A stretch of 37,448 bases of DNA, taken from NCBI GenBank assembly GCA_039815145.1, contig JBCBZW010000043.1, positions 1 to 37,448 of the forward strand. The letters are read 5' to 3'. Positions 7,838-15,505 of the stretch are shown here, in pieces. Below the pieces are notes generated by a model. It ran no database searches. It saw only the letters and a list, made by a program, of their open reading frames with translations, and was not told the DNA's origin. Position numbers and translations under genes: made by a program. Source of the stretch: Pseudomonadota bacterium (GTDB lineage Bacteria > Pseudomonadota > Gammaproteobacteria > Steroidobacterales > JBCBZW01). Numbering within the stretch: the first letter of the stretch is position 1; every line of letters starts with the position of its first letter.

Positions 7838-7891
7838 CCGCGCACGGTAGCGCGCCGGGAGGGGAAGTCAACGCGGGCGCGTCACGCCCGC

Positions 7892-9850
7892 TCACCAGAC
7901 GTTGAGCAGGCGCTCCGGATCGCCGTCCTGGGGCAGGCTGTCGGCGTAGCTCGCCGCCCAGTCCACCTCGTCGGCGGCCACGGGGTGGCAGAACAGGAAC
8001 CCTTGGGCGAAGCGAACGCCCGCGTCGGCCAGGTACGCGGCGACGGTCTCGTCCTCCACCGCCTCGGCCACCACCTGCACGCCAAGGCCCTCGGCAAGGC
8101 CGATCACCGAACGGATCACCGCGCGCTGGGCGTCCGTCTGCAGGCCGTCGCCGCTGATGAAGGAGCCGTCGATTTTGAGGTAGTCGAGGGGCAGGCTGGC
8201 CAGTTGGCCGAGCGAGGAGTAGCCGGTGCCCACATCGTCGATGGCCACGTGCACGCCGATCTCGCGCACCTGCGCCAGCGCCTTCCAGGCCCGCTCGCGC
8301 TCCTGCATGAGCACCGCCTCGGTCACCTCCAGCAGCAAGGCATCGCCGCCGAGATCGAACTGGGCCAGCGTGTCGCTCACGAGCGCGGCCACGTCCTGGC
8401 CCAGCAACTGGCGAACGCTCACGTTCACCGCCACCCGCACGCCCTCGTGCCCCTCGCCCCGCCAGGCACGTACCTGACGCAGGGCTTCGGTGAGCACCCA
8501 CTCGCCGATGGGCAGGATCAGGTTCGACTGCTCGGCCAGGGGAATGAACGTGCTCGGCGACACCTCGCCGAGCGTCGGGTGCTGCCAGCGCAGCAGGGCC
8601 TCCACACTCTCGGCGCCCTGCTTGCGCAAGTTCACCACCGGCTGGTAGGCGAGCGATAGCTGACCGCGGGCGAGCGCGTGCGGCAACTCCGCGTCGATCG
8701 CGGCGCGCGCGTCCACCTGCGCTTGATCGTCGTCCTCGTGGCTGAAGCACACGAGCTGGCGATGCCCCTGGCGTTTAGCTTCGCGCAACGCCTTCTCGGC
8801 GCCGCGCACGAGGGCGTCCGCGTCGGTGGCGTGATCCGGGTAGAGGGCGAAGCCGCCGTGGACGTCGGGCTGGTAGCGCTCGCCGTCCACGTCGCAGGGT
8901 ACGTCGAGGCAATCCATGATGCGCTGACCTAGCAGCTTCGCTTGGTCGAGATCGGCCACGCGCCGCGCCAGCAGCACGAGCTCGTCACTGACCAGGGCAC
9001 AGGCCATGTCGTCGCCGCGCACGCGCGCCGCGAGATGACCTTGAGCCGCGCTCAGGACCTCGCGCCAGCGCTCGTCTGCACCGTCGTCGCCGTGGGCCCA
9101 GTCGGGGCGCTCCAGGGCAAAGAAGTAGAGCACGGAGGGGGCTTCCCCCGGCGCGCGGCGCGTGCCCACGTCGAGGGCCCGATCGAGCGTCGTGCGCAGT
9201 TCCCGGCGCCCGACCAGGGCCAGGGCCGGCACCTCGCGCACCTGCGCCAAGGCCGCCGACGTCGCTGCCACCACCGCGCGCAACATGCGCAGCAGCGACA
9301 ACCCCGCCACCATCACCACCGCGGCGCCCAGGGCGAGCACGGTGGAGAGAAGCGACGTGAGCGCCACCTGGTAGGCGCCCGCCAGGGCAGCGTCGTAGCG
9401 TCGGGTCAGGGCACCGATCAGGCTCACCTGAGCGCCGATCGTCGCCACCTCACGGGGCGCTAAGGTGCCGAGGGTGATCTCGCCGGAGGGCAAGGTGCGC
9501 AGCTGGGCGATGAGCGCCTCTGCGGCACTGGCGCGCTCGTCGCAGAGCCCGTTCAGCAAGCGGCCCTGCCCCTGCGGCAGCAGCAACACCCGCGTGGTGG
9601 GCGACAGGGTGCCAAGGCATTTGCTAGCGTCGCGCTCCACCTCGCGCAGGACACCGCTGAGGGCATCGACGCGAAGCGCTTCCACCTGCCCGGGGAGCAT
9701 GGCGTCCTGCAGGGCGAGCACCGGCTGGGCGGCACGTTGGACGGCGAGCACCTGGCTGCCATCGCGGCTGACCTGCACCAGGGCCAGGGCGCACACGGCG
9801 CTCAGCGCGAAGGCGATGATCATGATCGTGAGCAGACTGCGGGACGGCAT
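7892..9850 (-). CDS. Membrane EAL-domain cyclic-di-GMP phosphodiesterase with degenerate GGDEF
   Basis: The product is predicted to hydrolyse c-di-GMP at the inner membrane. A transmembrane helix at about 6-27 and a second at about 161-186 enclose a periplasmic sensing segment with no recognised fold. The GGDEF-like domain (about 235-365) has SDEL (288-291) where the active-site motif should be, so it should not make c-di-GMP. The EAL domain (about 385-635) keeps every expected residue: E417 of EALLRW, N476, E508/E511 (LEVTE), D538-D539 (IDDVGTGYSS), K559, E596 and Q616. It is therefore probably active. The gene lies downstream of the sigma/HEAT operon but about 160 bp away, with a perfect 7-bp hairpin just before its start. 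Confidence 0.93.
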   Translation of the reverse strand: MPSRSLLTIMIIAFALSAVCALALVQVSRDGSQVLAVQRAAQPVLALQDAMLPGQVEALRVDALSGVLREVERDASKCLGTLSPTTRVLLLPQGQGRLLNGLCDERASAAEALIAQLRTLPSGEITLGTLAPREVATIGAQVSLIGALTRRYDAALAGAYQVALTSLLSTVLALGAAVVMVAGLSLLRMLRAVVAATSAALAQVREVPALALVGRRELRTTLDRALDVGTRRAPGEAPSVLYFFALERPDWAHGDDGADERWREVLSAAQGHLAARVRGDDMACALVSDELVLLARRVADLDQAKLLGQRIMDCLDVPCDVDGERYQPDVHGGFALYPDHATDADALVRGAEKALREAKRQGHRQLVCFSHEDDDQAQVDARAAIDAELPHALARGQLSLAYQPVVNLRKQGAESVEALLRWQHPTLGEVSPSTFIPLAEQSNLILPIGEWVLTEALRQVRAWRGEGHEGVRVAVNVSVRQLLGQDVAALVSDTLAQFDLGGDALLLEVTEAVLMQERERAWKALAQVREIGVHVAIDDVGTGYSSLGQLASLPLDYLKIDGSFISGDGLQTDAQRAVIRSVIGLAEGLGVQVVAEAVEDETVAAYLADAGVRFAQGFLFCHPVAADEVDWAASYADSLPQDGDPERLLNVW

Positions 9851-9866
9851 GGGTAACCTCGACGCT

Positions 9867-9886
9867 CGCTATCCTCGTAGATAGCG
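9867..9886 (-). promoter_or_regulatory. Small perfect hairpin in the EAL gene leader
   Basis: CGCTATC (9867-9873) pairs with GATAGCG (9880-9886) around a 6-base loop, 16 bases upstream of the ATG at 9850. It is close enough to the ribosome-binding region to affect translation or to be an operator half-site pair. There is no further evidence of function. Confidence 0.35.
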
Positions 9887-9955
9887 GCCACCGTGCGCCC
9901 ATTTCGCCGCCCCTGCCTGCGACTACGTCAAAGACCCGACAGGCCCGCAGGCCGA

Positions 9956-9980
9956 GATGGACGCCCGCGAGACGTCCATC
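9956..9980 (-). terminator. Terminator-like hairpin after the HEAT-repeat gene
   Basis: GATGGACG (9956-9963) pairs perfectly with CGTCCATC (9973-9980), loop 9 bases, about 30 bases beyond the stop codon at 10011 in the direction of transcription. A tiny ACAC-GAAA-GTGT hairpin lies between it and the stop. No U-tract follows, so it may stabilise the 3' end and not terminate by itself. Confidence 0.35.
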
Positions 9981-10010
9981 ACACTTTCGTGTTCGGAACA
10001 GGGCACTAGG

Positions 10011-11594
10011 CTAGGAGCCGGCGTCGAGGATCTCCAGGAAGACGGCCTCGGCCGCATCGCCGCCCACGAGCCGCAACCGCTCCACCAGCAGCGCCCGCTC
10101 CCGCGTGTCGTCCGCCCGGCGATACAGGCTCACGAGCGTGTCGCCGTCGTCCATGGAGACGAGCGTGTCGGCGATCACCTGCTGCACCGAGGGCGATCCG
10201 CGGTAACGCACGAACAGGTCGTCTAGAGCCTGCGCCGTCTCCCGCGTGTTGCCCACCACCGCCAGCGCCCGCACGGCGCGCTTCACCACCCCTTCGTCAT
10301 CGCTGAAGGAGGCGATGTCGATCAGCATCTGCGCGTCGCCGGCGAGGGCGAAGCCATCGAGGATGGCGGCTTGCACGCGCGGCGAGTCCTCGTCGCGGTA
10401 GAGCGTGCGCAGGGAATCCAGCGCCCCGAGCATGCCGAGGTGGCGCACCACGTGCGCCCGCAGGTCCGCTGACGGCTCCTGGCGGAACACGGTCAGCAAG
10501 CCATCCACGTCCTCGCTCAGCATCAGCCCCTCGATCGCGGCGCGACGCAAGTGCTCGTCTTGCAGCTCCTCGTACACACCGAGCAGCGCCTGCGCCCCGG
10601 CGGCGGGGCCCTCCGAGAGGCCCAGCAGGCGCAGGGCTTCGCGCTGCAGTTCCTCATCGTCTGCGCTGCGCACCACCTCGAGGAGAATCGCCGAGGTGTC
10701 CGGGTGATCCGTACGACTCAGCAAGGTGAGCGCCTGGCGCCGCGCCGGGCCACTGCCCTCACCGGTGATGAATTGCCGTAGGTAGCTCACGGCGCGATCG
10801 GGGTTGGTCTCCAGCAGCCCGTCGAGGGCCAGCAGCTGCAGCTCCTCCTCGACGGTGATCGCCTCCTCCTCGGTCCACGCCTCCTCCCAACTGTCCTCGA
10901 AGATCTCGATCGCCTCGGCCAGGGCCTCCTCGATCTCCGTGCCGATGTTGAGGTCGGCAAGCTCGTTCATGACCTCATCGAAGGCCTCGCCCAACCCGAG
11001 GTTACGCAGCACCTCGGACGGGCCTTGGGGCGATTTCGGAGGCTTCGGTGGCGCCGGCACATCGCCCGCCTTGCGCGCCAGCTCCACCCGCAGGGCGATC
11101 GCGTCGTCGAAGAAGACATCGCGCGGGAAGCGCTGGAAGAAATCGCTCAGCGACTCCAGGGCATCGCTGATGCGCCCGCTCTCCGCGTCCACGTAGGCGA
11201 GCCAGTACAGGGGCGCCCCCGAACTCAGCTCCTCCATCTCGCTCAGCGCGCGGAAGCGCTCCCGCGCCACGTCGAGGCGACCCTCGTCGAGGGCGCGACG
11301 CGCCTCGCGCAGGGCCTCGTCGAAGGCCTGGCGACGCTCCCGCTCGGCCCGCGCCTGCTCGCGCGCCTGATCGCGCGCCTCGCGAGCCCGTTCGCGCTCT
11401 TCCCGCGCTCGCTCGCGCGCCTCTTCGCGCACCTGGCGCTCGATCTCCCGCACCTCGCGCTCGATCTCGGCACGCTCCTCCTGCAGCGCTTCGCTCTCGG
11501 GGCTGGGCTGCGCGTGTAGGGCCACGAGCGGCAGTGCGCCCACGGCGAGGGCGACGGCAGCCGCCAGCGATCGGGTCGATCCCAAGGTCTTCAT
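10011..11594 (-). CDS. Exported coiled-coil / HEAT-repeat protein
   Basis: This 527-aa protein begins with a signal peptide (about 1-28, ending ALHA). A long charged Glu/Arg helix follows (about 33-95), then a TPR-like segment that reads like a tetratricopeptide or YbgF-type unit (DEGRLDVARERFRAL ... YWLAYVDAESGRISDALESL, about 100-165). After an acidic linker, several HEAT-like repeats run to the end (for example LREALRLLGLSEG-like units). It should be a periplasmic scaffold. Its start overlaps the stop of the anti-sigma gene by ATGA, so it is translated with the sigma/anti-sigma pair and is a likely output or sensor of that system. No enzyme motif is seen. Confidence 0.8.
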   Translation of the reverse strand: MKTLGSTRSLAAAVALAVGALPLVALHAQPSPESEALQEERAEIEREVREIERQVREEARERAREERERAREARDQAREQARAERERRQAFDEALREARRALDEGRLDVARERFRALSEMEELSSGAPLYWLAYVDAESGRISDALESLSDFFQRFPRDVFFDDAIALRVELARKAGDVPAPPKPPKSPQGPSEVLRNLGLGEAFDEVMNELADLNIGTEIEEALAEAIEIFEDSWEEAWTEEEAITVEEELQLLALDGLLETNPDRAVSYLRQFITGEGSGPARRQALTLLSRTDHPDTSAILLEVVRSADDEELQREALRLLGLSEGPAAGAQALLGVYEELQDEHLRRAAIEGLMLSEDVDGLLTVFRQEPSADLRAHVVRHLGMLGALDSLRTLYRDEDSPRVQAAILDGFALAGDAQMLIDIASFSDDEGVVKRAVRALAVVGNTRETAQALDDLFVRYRGSPSVQQVIADTLVSMDDGDTLVSLYRRADDTRERALLVERLRLVGGDAAEAVFLEILDAGS

Positions 11595-12508
11595 GATGCT
11601 TCCTCCTGCGAGAATTCGAGGGGTGACAGCGCACGCGCGCCATCCGCTTGCTGGGCGCGCACGCGCGGCAGCAGCTCGCGCGTCGCGATGCTCTCGCGCA
11701 GCGCGTCCACGTACTGCGGCGAGGCGCCACCCCGGCCGTTAGCCAAATCGATGAGAATGGGCTCGAGGTCACCTAGCAGATCGCTGAGGCGATCCTGACC
11801 CGCCCGTTCGGCGGCGAAGCGGTACAAGCGGTTCGCCGTGAGCAATGTGCGCGCCCACTGGCGCTCGGCCTCGAGGGCCTCGTCGGTCATCCCCAGGGTG
11901 CCGCCGAGGGCGCTGGCCTGCAGCGCCGACGCGTTGGACACGTCCACCAGCAAGCGCTCACTGGCCCCCAGGTGACGTTGCACCTGCGCCAGCAACACGC
12001 GCTCACGCACTTGAGAGACCTGGGTCTGCGCGCCCGGGGCGCCCTCGGTGGGCACGTCCGCCAGGGTGCCCGACGGATCGGGCAGCACGCTGCGCTGACC
12101 GGCCTGGAAGGACACGGTGGCGACGGCGATCAGCAGGCTCGCCGCGAGGGCCATCCACAGCGCCTGCCGTGGCGCCTCCGTGGCCGAGGGCTCCGGCGCC
12201 GGACTCGCCCCACTCGTCTCGGGGGCCGGCGCCTCGGGCTGCAGCTTGGCCGCGACGCCCTCCCACGCTCGGCTCGCGATGTCCTCGGGCACTTCGGCAC
12301 CTTCGTACGCCTCCCAGCGCTGCTCCACCGTGCTGAGGTCGGCGCACAGGGCGTCGTAGCGGGCGCGCAGGGCGGGGTCGAGCAACTGCGCGCGCACCTG
12401 CTGGCGGCGCTCGGCGGGGAGCTCGTCGTAGAAATAGAGGATGAGTTCGTCGTCGTCCATCGTCGGACCGTTCATCGCTGGGTCGTTCCGGGGGGGTTGA
12501 TCAGGCAT
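11591..12508 (-). CDS. Membrane anti-sigma factor-like protein
   Basis: The ATG at 12508 (MPDQPPR) is chosen because it overlaps the sigma gene stop (ATGCCTGA) and has an AGGAG upstream; an earlier in-frame start at 12535 is less likely. The cytoplasmic N terminus (DDDELILYFYDELPAERR) resembles the anti-sigma fold that often begins such proteins, but it has no zinc-binding HxxxCxxC. A Pro/Ala-rich linker leads to one transmembrane helix (about 117-136), then a periplasmic domain of about 165 residues that is mainly helical. It lies between an ECF sigma gene and an exported HEAT-repeat protein, which supports the role. No site-2 protease motif is nearby. Confidence 0.75.
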   Translation of the reverse strand: MPDQPPRNDPAMNGPTMDDDELILYFYDELPAERRQQVRAQLLDPALRARYDALCADLSTVEQRWEAYEGAEVPEDIASRAWEGVAAKLQPEAPAPETSGASPAPEPSATEAPRQALWMALAASLLIAVATVSFQAGQRSVLPDPSGTLADVPTEGAPGAQTQVSQVRERVLLAQVQRHLGASERLLVDVSNASALQASALGGTLGMTDEALEAERQWARTLLTANRLYRFAAERAGQDRLSDLLGDLEPILIDLANGRGGASPQYVDALRESIATRELLPRVRAQQADGARALSPLEFSQEEAS

Positions 12509-13097
12509 GGCTTGCCAACTCCTGATGGTCCGCAAGCGACACGCGCAGCTTGCGCACCGCGCGCAGCACCGCTTGCTTGACCGAGCTCTCGCTGATGGCC
12601 AGCTGTTCGGCCACCTCGCGCACGGCCATCTGTTCGAAGTGACGCAACACGAAGGCGAGGCGTTCGAGGCCCGAGAGCTGGTGCAGGGCCCGTGCCGTCG
12701 CCTCGCCGGCGAGTTCGCTGGCCACCTCGCGTTCGGGGTCGGCCACGCCGTCCGCCGCCACCGTGTCCAGGGGGTCCAGGGCCACGTTATCGGCCATTGG
12801 CATCGGTTGCGCTCGCCGCTCGTCCCAGGTGCGCTCGCGCCGGACCAGCTGCAGGGCCGCGTTGACGGCGATGCGATGCAGCCAGGTGGAGAAGCGACTG
12901 CGCTCCTCGAAGGCCCCCAGGGCCTTGTGTGCGCTCAGAAACGCCTCTTGCATGGCGTCTTCGGCCCGGTGTGCGTCGCCCGTGATGCGCAGGCACACCT
13001 GGTACACCCGCGGCGCATGGCCGTTCACGAGCATGCGGAAGGCATGCTCATCACCCTCGGCAGCACGCCGGGCAAGTTGGGCTTCTGGCTGTTCCAT
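12501..13097 (-). CDS. ECF-type RNA polymerase sigma factor
   Basis: This alternative sigma factor has region 2 at about 15-85 (DEHAFRMLVNGHAPRVYQVCLRITGD, then AEDAMQEAFLSAHKAL and FSTWLHRIAVNAALQLVRRE) and region 4 at about 135-190 (LSGLERLAFVLRHFEQMAVREVAEQLAISESSVKQAVLRAVRKLR). The ATG at 13097 (MEQPEAQ) has GAAGGG just upstream and gives 198 aa; an upstream GTG at 13124 would add nine residues. It is the first gene of a three-gene operon with overlapping stops and starts. It is divergent from the dehydrogenase pair at 13222, so the ~120-bp gap may hold promoters for both. ECF group assignment would need comparison. Confidence 0.93.
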   Translation of the reverse strand: MEQPEAQLARRAAEGDEHAFRMLVNGHAPRVYQVCLRITGDAHRAEDAMQEAFLSAHKALGAFEERSRFSTWLHRIAVNAALQLVRRERTWDERRAQPMPMADNVALDPLDTVAADGVADPEREVASELAGEATARALHQLSGLERLAFVLRHFEQMAVREVAEQLAISESSVKQAVLRAVRKLRVSLADHQELASHA

Positions 13098-13221
13098 GGA
13101 CCCTTCGATGCAACGAACGCGCACCTGGTTAGCACGCGAGCGAAGAAAAGGCTCTTCTCAAGGCCACCGGGCCCGGTTAAGTTGAGCTAATCTTGCCCGA
13201 ACCACGACGGATTCTCGCCTT

Positions 13222-13845
13222 ATGCAAACGGACCAGTCCCGGCGTCGCTTCCTGCACACCGGCACCGGCGCCGTCAGCGCTAGCTGGCTCGCCGCCCAAT
13301 GGCCCCTGGCCCTCGAGGCCGCCGAACACGCGGCCGAGGCCCGAGACAAGCAGCAGCCCCTCGCGCACCTGGGGCCCGCCGAAGCCGCGGACTTCGAAGC
13401 CATCGCCGCCCGCATCGTGCCCGCCACGGACACCCCGGGCGCGCGCGAGGTCGGCGTCATCTATTACATGGACGCGGCCATCGGCGGCTGGATGGCCGGC
13501 GTCGAGCAGATGCTCCGCCCGGCCTTGGCCGGCCTCAACGCCACGGTGAAGGAACGCTTCGGCGCCGAGCACTTCCACCTCCTCGACGCCGACGCCCAGG
13601 ACACCCTCCTCGGCGAGATCGAGTCGGGCCCCCTGTTCCAGACCCTGCGCTTCATGACCATCTGCGGCATGTTCGCCCTGCCCTCCTACGGCGGTAACCG
13701 CAACCAGCTCGGCTGGGCCTTGCTCGGCTTCGACCCGCGCCACGTGTGGTTCCCCCCCTTCGGCCACTACGACGCGCCCCACCACGCCCAGGCCAACGCG
13801 CCGGCTCAGTCCTCGACCGATAAGAAGCACCACCATGGCCGCTAA
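13222..13845 (+). CDS. Tat-exported gluconate 2-dehydrogenase subunit 3-like protein
   Basis: The N terminus SRRRFLHTGTGAVSASWLAA is a twin-arginine signal, so the protein is exported folded. The mature part (about 45-180) matches the gluconate 2-dehydrogenase subunit 3 pattern: EAADFEAIAARIVPATDTPGAREVGV, a central helical segment, and GLPSYGGN-like FALPSYGGNRNQLGW. It ends in a His/Lys-rich tail. It overlaps the next gene, a GMC flavoprotein, by 11 bp, so the two are translated together and form a membrane-side dehydrogenase. No cytochrome subunit gene lies alongside. The substrate is unknown. Confidence 0.88.
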   Translation: MQTDQSRRRFLHTGTGAVSASWLAAQWPLALEAAEHAAEARDKQQPLAHLGPAEAADFEAIAARIVPATDTPGAREVGVIYYMDAAIGGWMAGVEQMLRPALAGLNATVKERFGAEHFHLLDADAQDTLLGEIESGPLFQTLRFMTICGMFALPSYGGNRNQLGWALLGFDPRHVWFPPFGHYDAPHHAQANAPAQSSTDKKHHHGR

Positions 13846-15505
13846 TCCCACCTATCCCACCCGTGAGGCGGTGGACTTCGTCGTCATCGGCTCCGGCGCC
13901 GCCGGCGGCGTCATGGCGCGCGAACTCTCCGTGGCCGGCTTCAACGTCGTCGTCCTCGAGCAGGGCCCCTACCGCAAGGCGCAGGACTTCACCCACGATG
14001 AGATCGGCGTGGTGATGCAGGGTGAGCTGTCGCTGAACCCGAACGACCACCCGCAAACCTTCCGCGCCCGCCCCGAACTCAAGGCCGAGGTGCCGCCGCA
14101 GGGCTCCGGCCTGCCGCCCGCCTGGTACGCCGCAGGCGTGGGCGGCTCCAGCGTCCACTTCACCGGCAACTACTGGCGCTTTCGCCCCGTCGACTTCAAG
14201 GAAAGATCCCTCTTAGGTGAGATCGAAGGCACCAGCTTCGCCGACTGGCCCCTCACCTACGAAGAGCTCGAGCCCTACTACACGCGCGTCGATTGGGAGA
14301 TCGGCGTGTCCGGCGCACCAGGGCCCTTCGACGCGCCGCGTTCCCGGCCCTATCCCGTGCCGCCGCTGCCGATCAAGTCCTCCGGGGCCATCCTCGAGCG
14401 CGGCGCCAAGGCCTTAGGGCTACATCCGCAGGTCGCGCCCATGGCGATCCTGTCAAAGCCCCACAACGGCCGCCCCGCCTGCATCCACTGCGGCTTCTGC
14501 CTCGGCTTCGGCTGCGAGATGAATGCCAAGTCCTCCACCCTCGCCGCCATGATCCCCCAGGCCGAGGCCACCGGCCGCTGCGAGATCCGCACGGGCTGTA
14601 CGGTGATGCGCCTGGAACACGATGATCGCGGCCGCATCCGCGACGTGGTGTACCTCGATGAGAACGGCGTCGAGCAGGCCCAGCGCACGCGTGCCGCCGT
14701 GCTCAGCGCCAACGGTGCCGAGTCCGCCCGCCTGCTCCTGCTGTCCCAGAGCGCCAAGCACCCCGACGGCATGGCCAACGGCAGCGGCATGGTCGGCAAG
14801 AACCTCATGTTCAACGCCCACTCCGCCACCCACGCCTGGTTCGAAGAGCCGCTCAACGAGTTCAAGAGCGTGCAGTGCACGCGCATCGTCATGGACTTCT
14901 ACGAGACGGACACCAAGCGCGGCTTCTACGGCGGCGGCGGCATCGACGCCCGCCCCCTCGTGAACTCCTGGCCCATCCTCTTCGCCATGGGCGGCATCGC
15001 GCCGGGCCTGCCCACCTGGGGCGCCGAGTACAAGCGCCTCATGGAACGCTACTTCACCCGCAACATGAGCGTGCTCGGCAACTGCACGTCCCTCGCCATG
15101 GAGCGCAACAGCATCAGCCTCGACCCCGAGGTGAAGGACGTCTTCGGTCGCCCCGCCGTGCGCGTCACCTACGAGGACCATCCGGACGACCTCGCCACCG
15201 CCCGCTTCATGCAGGACCAGGCCGTCGCCATCCTCGAGGCGGCGGGCGCCGAGCGCCTCTGGCGCGACGAGGTCACACCATCCACCGGGGGCCCCCACCT
15301 GCTCGGCACCTGCCGCATGGGCAACGACCCGAACAGCTCCGTGGTCGACCGTTACCACCGCGCCCACGAGGTGCCCAACCTGTTCGTGGTCGATGGCAGC
15401 AACTTCGTCACCTCGGGTCGCGGTCAACCCACCATGACGATCCAGGCCCTGGCCTTCCGTGCGGCCGAGCACATGACCCGCGCGGCCCGCGCCGGCGAGG
15501 TTTAG
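13835..15505 (+). CDS. GMC-family FAD-dependent dehydrogenase (large subunit)
   Basis: This flavoprotein oxidises an alcohol, polyol or sugar acid. The Rossmann FAD loop is at 18-25 (GSGAAGG), followed by the GGSS pocket motif near 103-106. A cysteine group C216, C219, C222 and C227 (CIHCGFCLGFGC) is characteristic of the gluconate-dehydrogenase-like branch. The catalytic His region is GGPHLLGTCRMG near the end. In the C-terminal motif (GRGQPTMTIQALAFRAAEHM) the position usually held by Asn before Pro-Thr is Gln. It has no signal peptide of its own, so export with the Tat subunit upstream is likely. It converges with the sulfotransferase-like gene with overlapping stop codons. Confidence 0.92.
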   Translation: MAANPTYPTREAVDFVVIGSGAAGGVMARELSVAGFNVVVLEQGPYRKAQDFTHDEIGVVMQGELSLNPNDHPQTFRARPELKAEVPPQGSGLPPAWYAAGVGGSSVHFTGNYWRFRPVDFKERSLLGEIEGTSFADWPLTYEELEPYYTRVDWEIGVSGAPGPFDAPRSRPYPVPPLPIKSSGAILERGAKALGLHPQVAPMAILSKPHNGRPACIHCGFCLGFGCEMNAKSSTLAAMIPQAEATGRCEIRTGCTVMRLEHDDRGRIRDVVYLDENGVEQAQRTRAAVLSANGAESARLLLLSQSAKHPDGMANGSGMVGKNLMFNAHSATHAWFEEPLNEFKSVQCTRIVMDFYETDTKRGFYGGGGIDARPLVNSWPILFAMGGIAPGLPTWGAEYKRLMERYFTRNMSVLGNCTSLAMERNSISLDPEVKDVFGRPAVRVTYEDHPDDLATARFMQDQAVAILEAAGAERLWRDEVTPSTGGPHLLGTCRMGNDPNSSVVDRYHRAHEVPNLFVVDGSNFVTSGRGQPTMTIQALAFRAAEHMTRAARAGEV

